A stretch of 18,258 nt of DNA from Sphingomonadaceae bacterium (GCA_947442095.1 CANEVG010000022.1:1-18258); one strand, 5' to 3'. Shown: positions 1-8,353, counted from the stretch's first letter. Notes: a model not told the origin generated them from the letters alone. Numbers and translations are program-made.

Positions 1-642
1 GCCCAGCCCTTCGACCAGCGCTTCCGCCCAGGCATGGCCCGCGTCCTGCTCGGTGCGGTCGGTCATCATCAGATAGCCGCTGACATAGCGCGCCGGAATG
101 CCGAGCGCCCGCGCCGCGCCGATGAACACATGTGCATGGTCTTGGCACACCCCCCGCCCGGCCGCCAGTACGCCCTCGGCCGTCGTTGTGGAATCGGTGT
201 GCCCGGCGGCATAGGCCACGCTGCCGCGCACCAGTTCCGAAAGGGTGTGGAGCCGTTCCAGCGTGGTCTGTTTGCCGCTCAGCCCGGTAAGCAGCGCGCG
301 CACGCGCGGGCCGGCCGCAGTCAGGTCGGTCTGCTGGAGGAAGTGCCAGATCGGCAGATAGCCCGCATGGTGGCCGACAATGCCGGACTTGTCATTGGTA
401 TCAACCACGCCCTCGCAGCGGATCGTCACCTCGCTCACCCCCGGCTCGAACGCGATCAGCGTGATGTGGTTAGCGTTCTCGTCGTCATACTCCACCTCGC
501 GCCGCGCACCTTCGAGGGTGATCGACCACGACACGATGGATTGGCCCGCGCTCGTCTTGGGCGTGAGGCGCAGCCGCTGCAGCCCGCGCGCCACGGGGCC
601 GGAAAACCGGTAATGTGTGGTATGATCAACCGCCAGCCGCAA
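1..642 (-). CDS. Transglutaminase-like cysteine protease, C-terminus cut by window edge
   Basis: Papain-fold transglutaminase-like protein of the bacterial transglutaminase family; 214 residues are visible and the C-terminus lies beyond the left edge. The N-terminal beta domain opens with RLAVDHTTHYRFS. The catalytic Cys sits in GRGVCQDHAHVF (Cys166) and the catalytic His in DAGHAWAEALV (His203). The third residue of the triad (Asp, usually in a following FDP motif) would be just outside the window. I chose a TTG start at 642 because AGAAGGGG lies 8 bases upstream and homologues begin at this beta-strand; no ATG fits. It follows the alpha-E gene by 14 bp and is clearly in the same operon. Inferred role: cleaving or transferring an amide-linked peptide made by the neighbouring ATP-grasp enzyme. 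The substrate is unknown. Confidence 0.9.
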   Translation of the reverse strand, partial: MRLAVDHTTHYRFSGPVARGLQRLRLTPKTSAGQSIVSWSITLEGARREVEYDDENANHITLIAFEPGVSEVTIRCEGVVDTNDKSGIVGHHAGYLPIWHFLQQTDLTAAGPRVRALLTGLSGKQTTLERLHTLSELVRGSVAYAAGHTDSTTTAEGVLAAGRGVCQDHAHVFIGAARALGIPARYVSGYLMMTDRTEQDAGHAWAEALVEGLG

Positions 643-656
643 ACGCCGCGCCCCTT

Positions 657-1604
657 CTATTCGGTAAACCGGTAATCGCGCTGGATCTGCTGCGCGAGCC
701 GGGTGTTGCGGGTGATGAACTGGCCGATGAATTCGTGCAGCCCCTGTTCGAAAATGCCCTCGATCGAAAGGCTCTGAAGATTACTGTCGACCTGGCGCAG
801 GATGTCGTGCGCCGTGGTTTCTTCGCCATAATCGCGCGCCAGATGCGCGAGGTTCGAGCGCAGCTTGCCATAGCAGAACGCCAGGCTGCGAGGGAACCGC
901 TCGTCGAGGATCAGGAACTCGGCAATGCCGCGCGCGTCCATGCGGCCTGCATTGAGCCAGCGATAGGCGCGCTCCCCGGCCAGTGAGCGCAGCACGTTTT
1001 CCCATTGCACGTTGTCAAGGCTTGAGCCGACGTAGGAGATCGAAGGGAGCAGCACGTAGTACTTCACATCAAGAATGCGCGCGGTGTTGTCCGCGCGCTC
1101 GATGAAGCTGCCGATGCGCGCGAAATTATAGATCTCGTTGCGCAGCATGGTGCCTTCCATCGCACCGCGCACCTGCGTGGACTGGCGTCGGACGGTGTCG
1201 ATCACCGCGCCGAGGCGGGTTTCCGTCACAGGCCGCGCCAGCAGCTCGCGCAGTTTCAGCCAGCTGTCGTTGACTGATTCCCAAACCTCGCGCGTGATCC
1301 CGGCGCGGACCATGCGCGCGTTGGTGCGCGCCAGTTCGCACATGGCGAGCACGTGGCCGGGGTTGTCCCGGTCGCGCAGCACAAAGTTGATGACATTCGT
1401 GCCGACATATTCATTGCCGAATTTCGCTTCGTAAAGCGGGCGCAGCCCAAGCGTGACGATAACCGAGCGCCATTCATCGCTGGCATCGCGCGCATCGCGG
1501 GTCAGCGCCATGCGGAAGCCCGCCTCGACCAGACGCGCGGTGTTCTCGGCCCGCTCCAGGTTGCGGAACAGCCAGAAGATGCCGTTTGCGCTACGGCCTA
1601 GCAT
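657..1604 (-). CDS. Alpha-E domain protein (DUF403)
   Basis: All-helical alpha-E (DUF403) protein, 315 residues, the usual full length. The family diagnostic motif appears twice: ERAENTAR at residues 17-24 and ERADNTAR at 169-176. This suggests two related helical repeats with charged residues facing a common surface. There is no signal peptide or membrane segment, so it is probably cytoplasmic. The ATG at 1604 has AAGGG 7 bases upstream. It lies 18 bp after the ATP-grasp gene and 14 bp before the transglutaminase gene. Published comparative genomics (Iyer, Aravind and colleagues, amidoligase survey) links alpha-E proteins to this ATP-grasp/transglutaminase context, but no biochemical activity is established that I know of. 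A scaffold or helper role for peptide synthesis is inference. Confidence 0.93.
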   Translation of the reverse strand: MLGRSANGIFWLFRNLERAENTARLVEAGFRMALTRDARDASDEWRSVIVTLGLRPLYEAKFGNEYVGTNVINFVLRDRDNPGHVLAMCELARTNARMVRAGITREVWESVNDSWLKLRELLARPVTETRLGAVIDTVRRQSTQVRGAMEGTMLRNEIYNFARIGSFIERADNTARILDVKYYVLLPSISYVGSSLDNVQWENVLRSLAGERAYRWLNAGRMDARGIAEFLILDERFPRSLAFCYGKLRSNLAHLARDYGEETTAHDILRQVDSNLQSLSIEGIFEQGLHEFIGQFITRNTRLAQQIQRDYRFTE

Positions 1605-1622
1605 GGCGAGACCCTTGGCATA

Positions 1623-3056
1623 TCAGTCATCCAGCACCCAGCTGTCCTTGGTGCCCCCGCCTTGCGACGAGTTCACCACCAGCGAGCCTTTCTTGAGCGC
1701 AACCCGCGTAAGCCCGCCCGGCGTAATGTCGATCGCGCCTGGAGACATCAGCACGAAGGGCCTCAAGTCTACATGCCGCGGTGCAAGGCCCCCGCGGCCA
1801 AGGATCGGTACAGTCGAAAGCGAGAGTGTGGGCTGCGCGATGTAGTTGTGCGGCCGCGCCGCCAGCTTGGCCGCAAACGCCGCGATTTCCTTCTTGGTCG
1901 AAGTCGGCCCGATCAGCATGCCATAGCCGCCCGAACCGTGGACTTCCTTCACCACCAGTTCGGACAGGTGTTCGAGCACGTATTTCAGAGAATCCGGCTC
2001 CGAACAGCGCCATGTCGGCACGTTCGGCAGGATCGGCTTCTCGCCGGTGTAGAACTCCACGATCTCAGGCATGAACGAATAGATCGCCTTGTCATCGGCG
2101 ATGCCCGTACCCGGCGCGTTGGCGATGGTGATCCCGCCCGCGCGGTACACGTCCATGATGCCCGAAACGCCGAGCATGGAATCCGCGTTGAACGTCAGCG
2201 GATCGAGGAATTCATCATCCACCCGGCGATAGAGCACGTCGATCGGCGTATATCCGCGCGTGGTGCGCATGGCGATTCGCCCATTCTCGATCCGCAGATC
2301 GCTGCCCTCGACCAGCTCCGCACCCATCTGATCGGCGAGGAACGCGTGCTCGAAATAGGCCGAATTGTAGATGCCGGGCGTGAGCACTGCGACCACCGGC
2401 TGGTTGCCCTTGGCCGCAGGCGGCAGGCAACCCGCAAGGCTGCGCGCAAGGCGGCGCGGATAGTCCGAAACCTCGCGCACCCGCACCCGGGTGAACAGTT
2501 CAGGGAACATCGCCATCATCGTCTCGCGGTTCTCCAGCATGTAGGAGACGCCGCTGGGCGTGCGCGCGTTGTCTTCCAGCACCATGAAATCGTCCTCGCC
2601 CGTGCGGACAAGATCGATGCCGACGATGTGCGTATAGACCCCGCCCGGCGGCGTGAAGCCAACCATTTGCGGCAGAAACGCGGGGTTCTTTTCCAGCAGC
2701 CGCGCAGGCAGGCGGCCCGCGCGCACAATTTCCTGCCGGTGATAGAGATCATGCAGAAACGCATTGAGTGCGCGCACGCGCTGTTCGATCCCGCGCGAAA
2801 GCCGGCGCCATTGGTGCGCGGTGATGATGCGCGGTACCATGTCGAACGGGATCAGCCGCTCCTCGGCGTCCTCGTTCCCGTAAACGTTGAAGGTGATACC
2901 AGTGCGGCGGAAGAACGCCTCCGCCTCGGTGTTCTTGCGGCGGAGTAGATCGGCAGGCTGTTCCTCAAACCATTGGCAATACCCGCGATAGGCGGCGCGC
3001 ACCGTTCCGTCGGCTTCGTGCATCTCGTCGAAAGACGAGGAGGAGGCGTTGTTCAT
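1623..3056 (-). CDS. Circularly permuted ATP-grasp amidoligase (COG2308/DUF404-DUF407)
   Basis: ATP-grasp enzyme of the circularly permuted type 2 family, 477 residues, predicted to form amide bonds using ATP. Visible features are the N-terminal segment FNVYGNEDAEERLIPFDMVPR (about 56-76, family signature), the acidic metal/ATP segment LEDNARTPSGVSYMLENR (160-177), the nucleotide-loop region VVKEVHGSGGYGMLIGP (368-384), and the closing DLRPFVLM and NSSQGGGTKDSW segments (430-473). The start is the ATG at 3056 with GGGATG just upstream. An in-frame ATG at 3074 has a poorer ribosome site, and the reading frame that continues much further upstream runs antisense to the oxidoreductase gene and is not real. 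It is first gene of the ATP-grasp/alpha-E/transglutaminase operon. The peptide or small-molecule product is unknown. Confidence 0.93.
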   Translation of the reverse strand: MNNASSSSFDEMHEADGTVRAAYRGYCQWFEEQPADLLRRKNTEAEAFFRRTGITFNVYGNEDAEERLIPFDMVPRIITAHQWRRLSRGIEQRVRALNAFLHDLYHRQEIVRAGRLPARLLEKNPAFLPQMVGFTPPGGVYTHIVGIDLVRTGEDDFMVLEDNARTPSGVSYMLENRETMMAMFPELFTRVRVREVSDYPRRLARSLAGCLPPAAKGNQPVVAVLTPGIYNSAYFEHAFLADQMGAELVEGSDLRIENGRIAMRTTRGYTPIDVLYRRVDDEFLDPLTFNADSMLGVSGIMDVYRAGGITIANAPGTGIADDKAIYSFMPEIVEFYTGEKPILPNVPTWRCSEPDSLKYVLEHLSELVVKEVHGSGGYGMLIGPTSTKKEIAAFAAKLAARPHNYIAQPTLSLSTVPILGRGGLAPRHVDLRPFVLMSPGAIDITPGGLTRVALKKGSLVVNSSQGGGTKDSWVLDD

Positions 3057-3173
3057 GCGATCATCCCGTTGCATTGAGGCTCGCACAGCACGCGCGCTTT
3101 GCCAAGCGCCATGCTGCATCTGCGAAACAAATTTGTCATGGCCCCGCGACCAGACCGCCGCTTCGCGCTTGCC

Positions 3174-3201
3174 TTGGCCTTCGCCGAGTGACACCCTTAA
3201 T
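3174..3201 (+). promoter_or_regulatory. Possible sigma70-type promoter for the oxidoreductase gene
   Basis: In the 183-bp divergent gap between the ATP-grasp gene and the oxidoreductase gene, TTGGCC (3174-3179) and CTTAAT (3196-3201) are spaced 16 bp apart, 39 bp before the start codon. Matches to consensus are only 3 of 6 and 4 of 6. The same gap holds a perfect 10-bp palindrome, ACAAATTTGT (3127-3136), that could be a regulator site. Both are weak calls by eye. Confidence 0.25.
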
Positions 3202-3239
3202 CGACCGGCTAAGGAACCGGCGCAAGAAGAGGAAACGCC

Positions 3240-5309
3240 ATGGCGCAGATCCATCGTCGCACCTGCCATATCTGCGAAGCCAACTGCGGCGTGCTGGTGG
3301 AGACCGAAGGCCGAACGGTGCTCTCGATCAAGGGCGATCCGGAAAACCCCCTCTCGCGCGGTCATATCTGCCCCAAGGCGACCGCACTGCAGGACCTGCA
3401 GGACGATCCCGACCGCTTGCGCAAACCGCAAAAGCGCGTGGGCGATACATGGCACGAGATATCGTGGGATCAGGCGTTCCAGGAGATCGGGACACGCACC
3501 CGCGCCATTCTCGCCCGCGATCCGGCCGGCACCGCCACTTATATCGGCAACCCCAATGCCCACAGCTATGGCAACGCGCTCAATGCGCATCACCTCACCA
3601 AGGCGCTCGGCACCAAGAACCAGTATTCCGCCAGCACGGTGGACCAGATGCCGCATCAGGTCGCGAACTTGTTGCTGTTCGGCCACGCCAGCATGTTCCC
3701 GATTCCCGATATCGACCGCACGCAGACCCTCATCATCATCGGCGGCAATCCGATGGCCTCGAACGGCTCGGTCTGGACCGTCCCCGATTTCCGTGCCCGT
3801 GTCCGCGAACTCAAGGCCCGCGGCGGGCAGCTGGTCGTAATCGACCCGCGCCGCACCGAAACCGCCAAGATCGCCGACCGTCACCTGTTCATCCAGCCCA
3901 CCAGCGATGCGTTCTTCCTGATCGCGCTGCTCAAAGCGGTGCTGGCGCTGCGGCCGCTGCACCCTCTTGCGGACTATATCACCGGGCTGGACGAGGTGGC
4001 CGCTATGCTCTCCCGCTTCGACGACGCCGCTTGCAGCGCCGCCACCAGCGTCAGCCCCTCTGACGTGGCGTGGTTGGCAGACCGGCTCACCAGCGGCCCC
4101 GCCGCGCTCTATGGCCGGCTCGGCATCGCCACCCAGCGGCACGGCACGCTCAACGCCTGGCTAATCGCGCTGATCAATATCGCCGCAGGCCAGCTCGACC
4201 GCGAGGGCGGCACTGTGTTTCCGATCCCCGCGCTCGACACGCTGGCGATGCTGCCGCCCGGATCGCTCGGCAAGCACACCTCGCGGGTCTCGGGCCACAA
4301 GTCGGTGCTGGGCGAATTTCCCGCCGCCGCGCTGGCCGAGGAAATCGAGACCGAGGGACGGGGCCAGATCAAAGCGCTGTTCGTGGTGGCGGGCAATCCG
4401 GTGCTCTCCACCCCCAACGGCACCCGGCTCGACAAGGCGCTGGAAAGCCTAGAACTGATGGTCTCGGTCGACATGTACCGCAACGCCACCAGCCGCCGCG
4501 CGCATTATATCCTGCCGCCGACCGGCCCGCTGGAGCGCGATCACTACGGCTTGTTCCTGCTGCCAATGGCGGTGCGCAATGTCGCGGTCTATTCCCCGCC
4601 CACCTTCTCGCGCGAGAACCCGGAAAGCCTGCACGACTGGGAAATCCTGCGCGGCCTCGCGCAGGCGATCAGCGGCAAGCCAGTGCAGGAGCCCACCCCG
4701 CGTGAGGCGCTGGACGGCATGCTGCGCAGCGGGCCTTACAAGATCTCGCTCGCTGAAGTGGAAGCCGCACCCTCGGGCCTCGATTTCGGCGCGCCCATGC
4801 CCGGCGTGCTGCCCGAACGGCTGCGCTCCAAGGACCAGACCGTGGCCTGTGCGGTGCCAAGCTTCATGGAAGTCCTCGCCGCGCTGCACGTGCCGCAAGT
4901 AGAACCAAGGGATGGCAAACTGACCCTGATCGGTAGGCGGCACCTCCGCACCAACAACTCATGGCTTGCCAACAGCCGCCGCCTCACCAAAGGCCCGAAC
5001 CGCTGCACGCTGATGATCCATCCCGATGACGCCGGCCCGCTGGGCATCGAACACGGCGCCGCGGCCACCGTCCGCTCGTCCTCAGGCGCAGTGACCCTGC
5101 CCGCCGAAGTGACCGAAGACATGATCCCCGGCACCGTCTCGATCCCCCACGGCTGGGGCCACGATCTGCCCGGCATGGCGATGCGCGTGGCCAAAGCCCA
5201 CGCCGGAGTCAGCGCCAATGCCCTGACGGAATCGGACGCGATCGACCCGCTATCAGGCAACGCGGCGCTGTCGGGCGTCCTCGTGGAAGTGGAACCGGCG
5301 GCGGCTTAG
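3240..5309 (+). CDS. Molybdopterin-dependent oxidoreductase, formate dehydrogenase-like, orphan
   Basis: Catalytic subunit of the molybdopterin (bis-MGD) oxidoreductase superfamily, 689 residues. A [4Fe-4S] cluster motif is formed by Cys9, Cys12, Cys16 and Cys44 (CHICEANC then GHICPK), with Lys46 after the last Cys as in formate dehydrogenases. The cofactor domain shows DIDRTQTLIIIGGNP (157-171) and IDPRRTETA (201-209). The C-terminal dinucleotide-binding beta-barrel has RHLRTNNSW, NRCTLMIHPDDA and IPHGWGHD. There is no Tat signal, so it is cytoplasmic. The residue aligned with the Sec/Cys metal ligand appears to be Asp135 in ASTVDQMP. No electron-transfer subunit or cofactor gene lies next to it. 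The ATG at 3240 is preceded by AGAGGA with 6-base spacing. Substrate unknown; calling it formate dehydrogenase would go too far. Confidence 0.92.
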   Translation: MAQIHRRTCHICEANCGVLVETEGRTVLSIKGDPENPLSRGHICPKATALQDLQDDPDRLRKPQKRVGDTWHEISWDQAFQEIGTRTRAILARDPAGTATYIGNPNAHSYGNALNAHHLTKALGTKNQYSASTVDQMPHQVANLLLFGHASMFPIPDIDRTQTLIIIGGNPMASNGSVWTVPDFRARVRELKARGGQLVVIDPRRTETAKIADRHLFIQPTSDAFFLIALLKAVLALRPLHPLADYITGLDEVAAMLSRFDDAACSAATSVSPSDVAWLADRLTSGPAALYGRLGIATQRHGTLNAWLIALINIAAGQLDREGGTVFPIPALDTLAMLPPGSLGKHTSRVSGHKSVLGEFPAAALAEEIETEGRGQIKALFVVAGNPVLSTPNGTRLDKALESLELMVSVDMYRNATSRRAHYILPPTGPLERDHYGLFLLPMAVRNVAVYSPPTFSRENPESLHDWEILRGLAQAISGKPVQEPTPREALDGMLRSGPYKISLAEVEAAPSGLDFGAPMPGVLPERLRSKDQTVACAVPSFMEVLAALHVPQVEPRDGKLTLIGRRHLRTNNSWLANSRRLTKGPNRCTLMIHPDDAGPLGIEHGAAATVRSSSGAVTLPAEVTEDMIPGTVSIPHGWGHDLPGMAMRVAKAHAGVSANALTESDAIDPLSGNAALSGVLVEVEPAAA

Positions 5310-5340
5310 CGCACTTTCCGACCGAAAGCGTCCTTAAGCC

Positions 5341-5459
5341 TCCCCACCCCGCTCACCCTGAGCTTGTCGAAGAGCTGTTCTTGTTTTTGGGCGACAGTGC
5401 GCGCGTTGCGAAGAACAAAGACAGTGCTTCGACAAGCTCAGCATGGACGGAGTTGGGGA
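5341..5459. repeat. Long imperfect inverted repeat (REP/MITE-like), intergenic
   Basis: A 15-bp perfect inverted repeat, CTGAGCTTGTCGAAG at 5358-5372 and its complement CTTCGACAAGCTCAG at 5427-5441, encloses a 54-bp centre. That centre has a second arm pair, TGTTCTT (5376-5382) and AAGAACA (5411-5417). The outer flanks also match loosely (TCCCCA at 5341 and TGGGGA at 5454). The whole unit can fold into one cruciform or hairpin. The 15-mer resembles the dispersed repeats of sphingomonad genomes (recollection, not searched). It sits between convergent genes ending at 5309 and 5476, so its transcript hairpin could end transcription from both sides, though there is no clear U-run. It accounts for the otherwise empty 5310-5475 gap. 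Confidence 0.75.
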
Positions 5460-5475
5460 TGGCAGAGTTTGCGGC

Positions 5476-6042
5476 TTAACCCGGCGCTCCGGCCTTCATG
5501 TCCTCTTTCCCTGTGCATTCGCCTTTGTGTTTCGCGGCGAGTGCCATCTGCATCGACATCGCCTTGCCTTCCGGCCCCTGCCCGTTAATCGACATGGTCA
5601 TCTGATAGGCATCGGGGGTGTAGGTGCCCGCCATGTTGACCGCCTGCGCGCCGCCCTCGGACTTGCAGGTCATCTTCGCATCGATCTTGCCGCCACCCAT
5701 TGAAAACGTGTCATACTTGCAGCGCTCGTCGGCCTGGCCGAAGAACTTCGCCTCGGGCTTTTCGGCCTGCTCCTTGGTAAGGCAGCTGGCGAAAGTGCGG
5801 TCCTTACCCAGCATCTTCGACATCATCTCTTTCGCCTCGGGCGGCAGGCCTTCCATTTCGAGCTTCTCGAACTTCATGGTCGATTCCCAGCGCCCCGGAT
5901 TGAACTTCATACCCGAGTCCGCAACCTTCTTGGCCACATCCGATACGCTTTCATTGGTCGCGGTCACGGTTTTCTCGCTGCCGCAGCCCGCCAGCGCGAG
6001 CGCAGCGGAGAGGGCGATAAAGGGCAGAATGGGCTGGCGCAT
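5476..6042 (-). CDS. DUF3617 domain lipoprotein
   Basis: Predicted lipoprotein of 188 residues. The signal sequence MRQPILPFIALSAALALAGC ends in a lipobox (LAGC) with the acylated Cys at 20. The mature part fits the DUF3617 family: a FNPGRWE segment at 47-53 (beta-strand with PGxWE), followed by four further cysteines (87, 108, 126, 176) that could form two disulfides in the periplasm. It is rich in Lys, Met and Glu with a Met-rich stretch (148-166). The family is widespread in Proteobacteria, often in several copies in sphingomonads, and has no established function. The ATG at 6042 has AGGA 9 bases upstream. It is transcribed alone, divergent from uvrB. Confidence 0.88.
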   Translation of the reverse strand: MRQPILPFIALSAALALAGCGSEKTVTATNESVSDVAKKVADSGMKFNPGRWESTMKFEKLEMEGLPPEAKEMMSKMLGKDRTFASCLTKEQAEKPEAKFFGQADERCKYDTFSMGGGKIDAKMTCKSEGGAQAVNMAGTYTPDAYQMTMSINGQGPEGKAMSMQMALAAKHKGECTGKEDMKAGAPG

Positions 6043-6163
6043 AGGGCTGGTTCCTGTCGTCGTCGATAGCAGGGGCTAACACCCCGGCCTGCGATTTCCA
6101 ATGCTGTGCGTCACACACTTGCGGGCGATTGCATGGACGCGGTTTGTTCCCCATATGAGCGCT

Positions 6164-8350
6164 ATGGCCGAACTCGTGATCCGCAGGGGCTTGGAAGAGC
6201 CCGATACCTCCGCAAACTTCGTGCCGCATAAGCCGGTGCGGCCGCAGAAATCGGAAGGCGGGCGGCCATTTCGCGTGGTTTCGGAGTATCAACCGGCGGG
6301 CGACCAGCCGACCGCCATCGCCGATCTCGTCGCCTCGGCGCTGACGGGTGAGGCGACCCAGGTGCTGCTGGGCGTCACGGGTTCGGGCAAGACCTTTACG
6401 ATGGCCAAAGTGATCGAGGAACTGCAGCGCCCCGCGCTGATCCTCGCGCCCAACAAGATCCTCGCCGCGCAGCTTTACGGCGAGTTCAAGAGCTTCTTCC
6501 CGGACAACGCGGTGGAGTATTTTGTCTCCTACTACGACTACTACCAGCCCGAAGCCTATGTGCCGCGGTCTGACACCTATATCGAGAAGGAAAGCTCGGT
6601 GAACGAGGCGATCGACCGGATGCGCCATTCGGCCACGCGCGCGCTGCTCGAGCGCGACGACGTGATCATCGTCGCCTCGGTCTCTTGCCTCTATGGCATC
6701 GGCTCAGTCGAGACCTATTCGGCGATGATCTTCGATCTCAAGGTGGGCGACAGCGTCGACAGCCGCGAGATCATCCGCAAGCTGGTTGCGCTGCAATACA
6801 AACGCAACGATGCGGCCTTCCAGCGCGGCAACTTCCGCGTGCGGGGGGATAATCTGGAGATCTACCCCTCGCACTACGAGGACATGGCCTGGCGAGTCTC
6901 GTTCTTCGGCGACGAGATCGAGGAAATCGCCGAGTTCGATCCGCTCACCGGCAAGGCGGGTACCAAGCTCAAGTCGGTGCGCGTCTATGCCAATTCGCAT
7001 TACGTCACGCCGGGTCCAACGATGAAGCAGGCCGCGGACGCGATCCGCTTCGAGCTGACTGAGCGGCTCAAGGAACTGGAAGCGGAAGGCAAGCTGCTCG
7101 AAGCGCAGCGGCTGGAGCAGCGCACCAATTTCGACCTCGAGATGATCCACGCCACTGGCAGTTGCGCAGGCATCGAGAACTATTCGCGCTTCCTGACGGG
7201 CCGGATGCCGGGCGAGCCGCCGCCGACGCTGTTCGAATATCTGCCCGACAACGCGCTGCTCTTCGTCGACGAAAGCCACCAGACCGTGCCGCAGATCGGC
7301 GCGATGTCGAAAGGCGATCACCGCCGCAAGATCACGCTGGCGGAATATGGCTTCCGCCTGCCCAGCTGCATCGACAACCGTCCGCTCAGGTTCAACGAAT
7401 GGGACGCGATGCGCCCGCAGACCGTGGCGGTTTCGGCCACGCCCGGGCACTGGGAAATGGACCAGACCGGCGGCGTATTTGCCGAACAGGTGATCCGCCC
7501 CACCGGCCTGATCGACCCGCCGGTGGAAATCCGTCCGGTCGAGGATCAGGTGCAGGATTGCATCAACGAGTGCCGCAAAACGGCGGAGGTCGGCTACCGC
7601 ACGCTCGTCACCACGCTAACCAAGCGCATGGCCGAGGACCTCACCGAGTTCATGCACGAGGCAGGGCTGCGCGTGCGCTACATGCATTCGGACGTCGAGA
7701 CGCTCGAGCGCATCGAGTTGATCCGCGACTTGCGCCTTGGCGTATATGACGTGCTGGTGGGCATCAACCTGCTGCGCGAGGGGCTGGACATTCCCGAATG
7801 CGGGCTGGTGACCATTCTGGACGCGGACAAGGAAGGCTTCCTGCGCAGCGAAACCTCGCTGATCCAGACGATTGGCCGCGCGGCGCGCAACGTGGATGGC
7901 CGCGTGATCCTCTATGCCGACCGCATGACCGGCTCCATGGAACGCGCCATCGCCGAAACCGACCGCCGCCGCGAGCGGCAACGCACGTTCAACGAGCTCC
8001 ACGGCATCACCCCTGAATCGATCAAGCGCGATATCCACGACATCGTGGCGGACACCGCGAGCCGCGACGGTGTGCTGGTGGAGATCGACGCGGATGGGGC
8101 CAACAACCTCGTGGGCCACAATCTGCGCGCCTATATCGAGGAACTGGAAAAGAAAATGCGCGGGGCGGCGGCAGATCTGGAGTTCGAGACTGCCGGGCGG
8201 CTGCGCGATGAAATCCGGGCTTTGGAGGCGAATGAACTGGGCCTGCCGGAGGGCGAGCGGAAAGCGCCGATTGTGGGGCGGAGCATCGAAGGCAAGCCGG
8301 GGACGCGCAAGACCCGGTACGGGAAGAGCCAGAAGAAGTGGGGGAAGTGA
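6164..8350 (+). CDS. uvrB: Excinuclease ABC subunit UvrB
   Basis: UvrB, the damage-verifying helicase-like subunit of nucleotide excision repair; it is loaded by UvrA and then recruits UvrC. 728 residues from the ATG at 6164. Walker A GVTGSGKT (70-77), the DNA-clamping beta-hairpin YDYYQPEAYV (124-133), the Walker B DESH box (369-372), helicase motif VI QTIGRAARN (568-576), and a C-terminal UVR motif that binds UvrC (about 655-690, LEKKMRGAAADLEFETAGRL) are all present. There is an N-terminal extension of about 30 residues before FRVVSEYQPAGDQP compared with E. coli, and a basic tail, both usual in Alphaproteobacteria. ATG at 6155 is an alternative start; neither has a good ribosome site. I find no GTTC-N7-GTTC LexA box upstream. 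Confidence 0.98.
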   Translation: MAELVIRRGLEEPDTSANFVPHKPVRPQKSEGGRPFRVVSEYQPAGDQPTAIADLVASALTGEATQVLLGVTGSGKTFTMAKVIEELQRPALILAPNKILAAQLYGEFKSFFPDNAVEYFVSYYDYYQPEAYVPRSDTYIEKESSVNEAIDRMRHSATRALLERDDVIIVASVSCLYGIGSVETYSAMIFDLKVGDSVDSREIIRKLVALQYKRNDAAFQRGNFRVRGDNLEIYPSHYEDMAWRVSFFGDEIEEIAEFDPLTGKAGTKLKSVRVYANSHYVTPGPTMKQAADAIRFELTERLKELEAEGKLLEAQRLEQRTNFDLEMIHATGSCAGIENYSRFLTGRMPGEPPPTLFEYLPDNALLFVDESHQTVPQIGAMSKGDHRRKITLAEYGFRLPSCIDNRPLRFNEWDAMRPQTVAVSATPGHWEMDQTGGVFAEQVIRPTGLIDPPVEIRPVEDQVQDCINECRKTAEVGYRTLVTTLTKRMAEDLTEFMHEAGLRVRYMHSDVETLERIELIRDLRLGVYDVLVGINLLREGLDIPECGLVTILDADKEGFLRSETSLIQTIGRAARNVDGRVILYADRMTGSMERAIAETDRRRERQRTFNELHGITPESIKRDIHDIVADTASRDGVLVEIDADGANNLVGHNLRAYIEELEKKMRGAAADLEFETAGRLRDEIRALEANELGLPEGERKAPIVGRSIEGKPGTRKTRYGKSQKKWGK

Positions 8351-8353
8351 CGC

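Noticed and set aside
34..675. 213-residue plus-strand frame at the left edge
   Set aside because: Antisense to the transglutaminase gene, which has clear catalytic motifs.
1662..2948. 428-residue open frame on the plus strand
   Set aside because: Exactly opposite the ATP-grasp gene; Arg/His/Ala-rich composition typical of antisense frames in GC-rich DNA.
3057..4142. Upstream extension of the ATP-grasp reading frame to more than 800 residues
   Set aside because: It runs antisense through the oxidoreductase gene, has no family resemblance, and a normal start with ribosome site exists at 3056.
5364..5588. Small open frame across the inverted repeat
   Set aside because: Made mostly of repeat DNA and antisense to the DUF3617 gene; no ribosome site or domain.
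6043..6163. LexA (SOS) box before uvrB
   Set aside because: No GTTC-N7-GTTC or close variant is found; single GTTC words occur without a partner at the right spacing.
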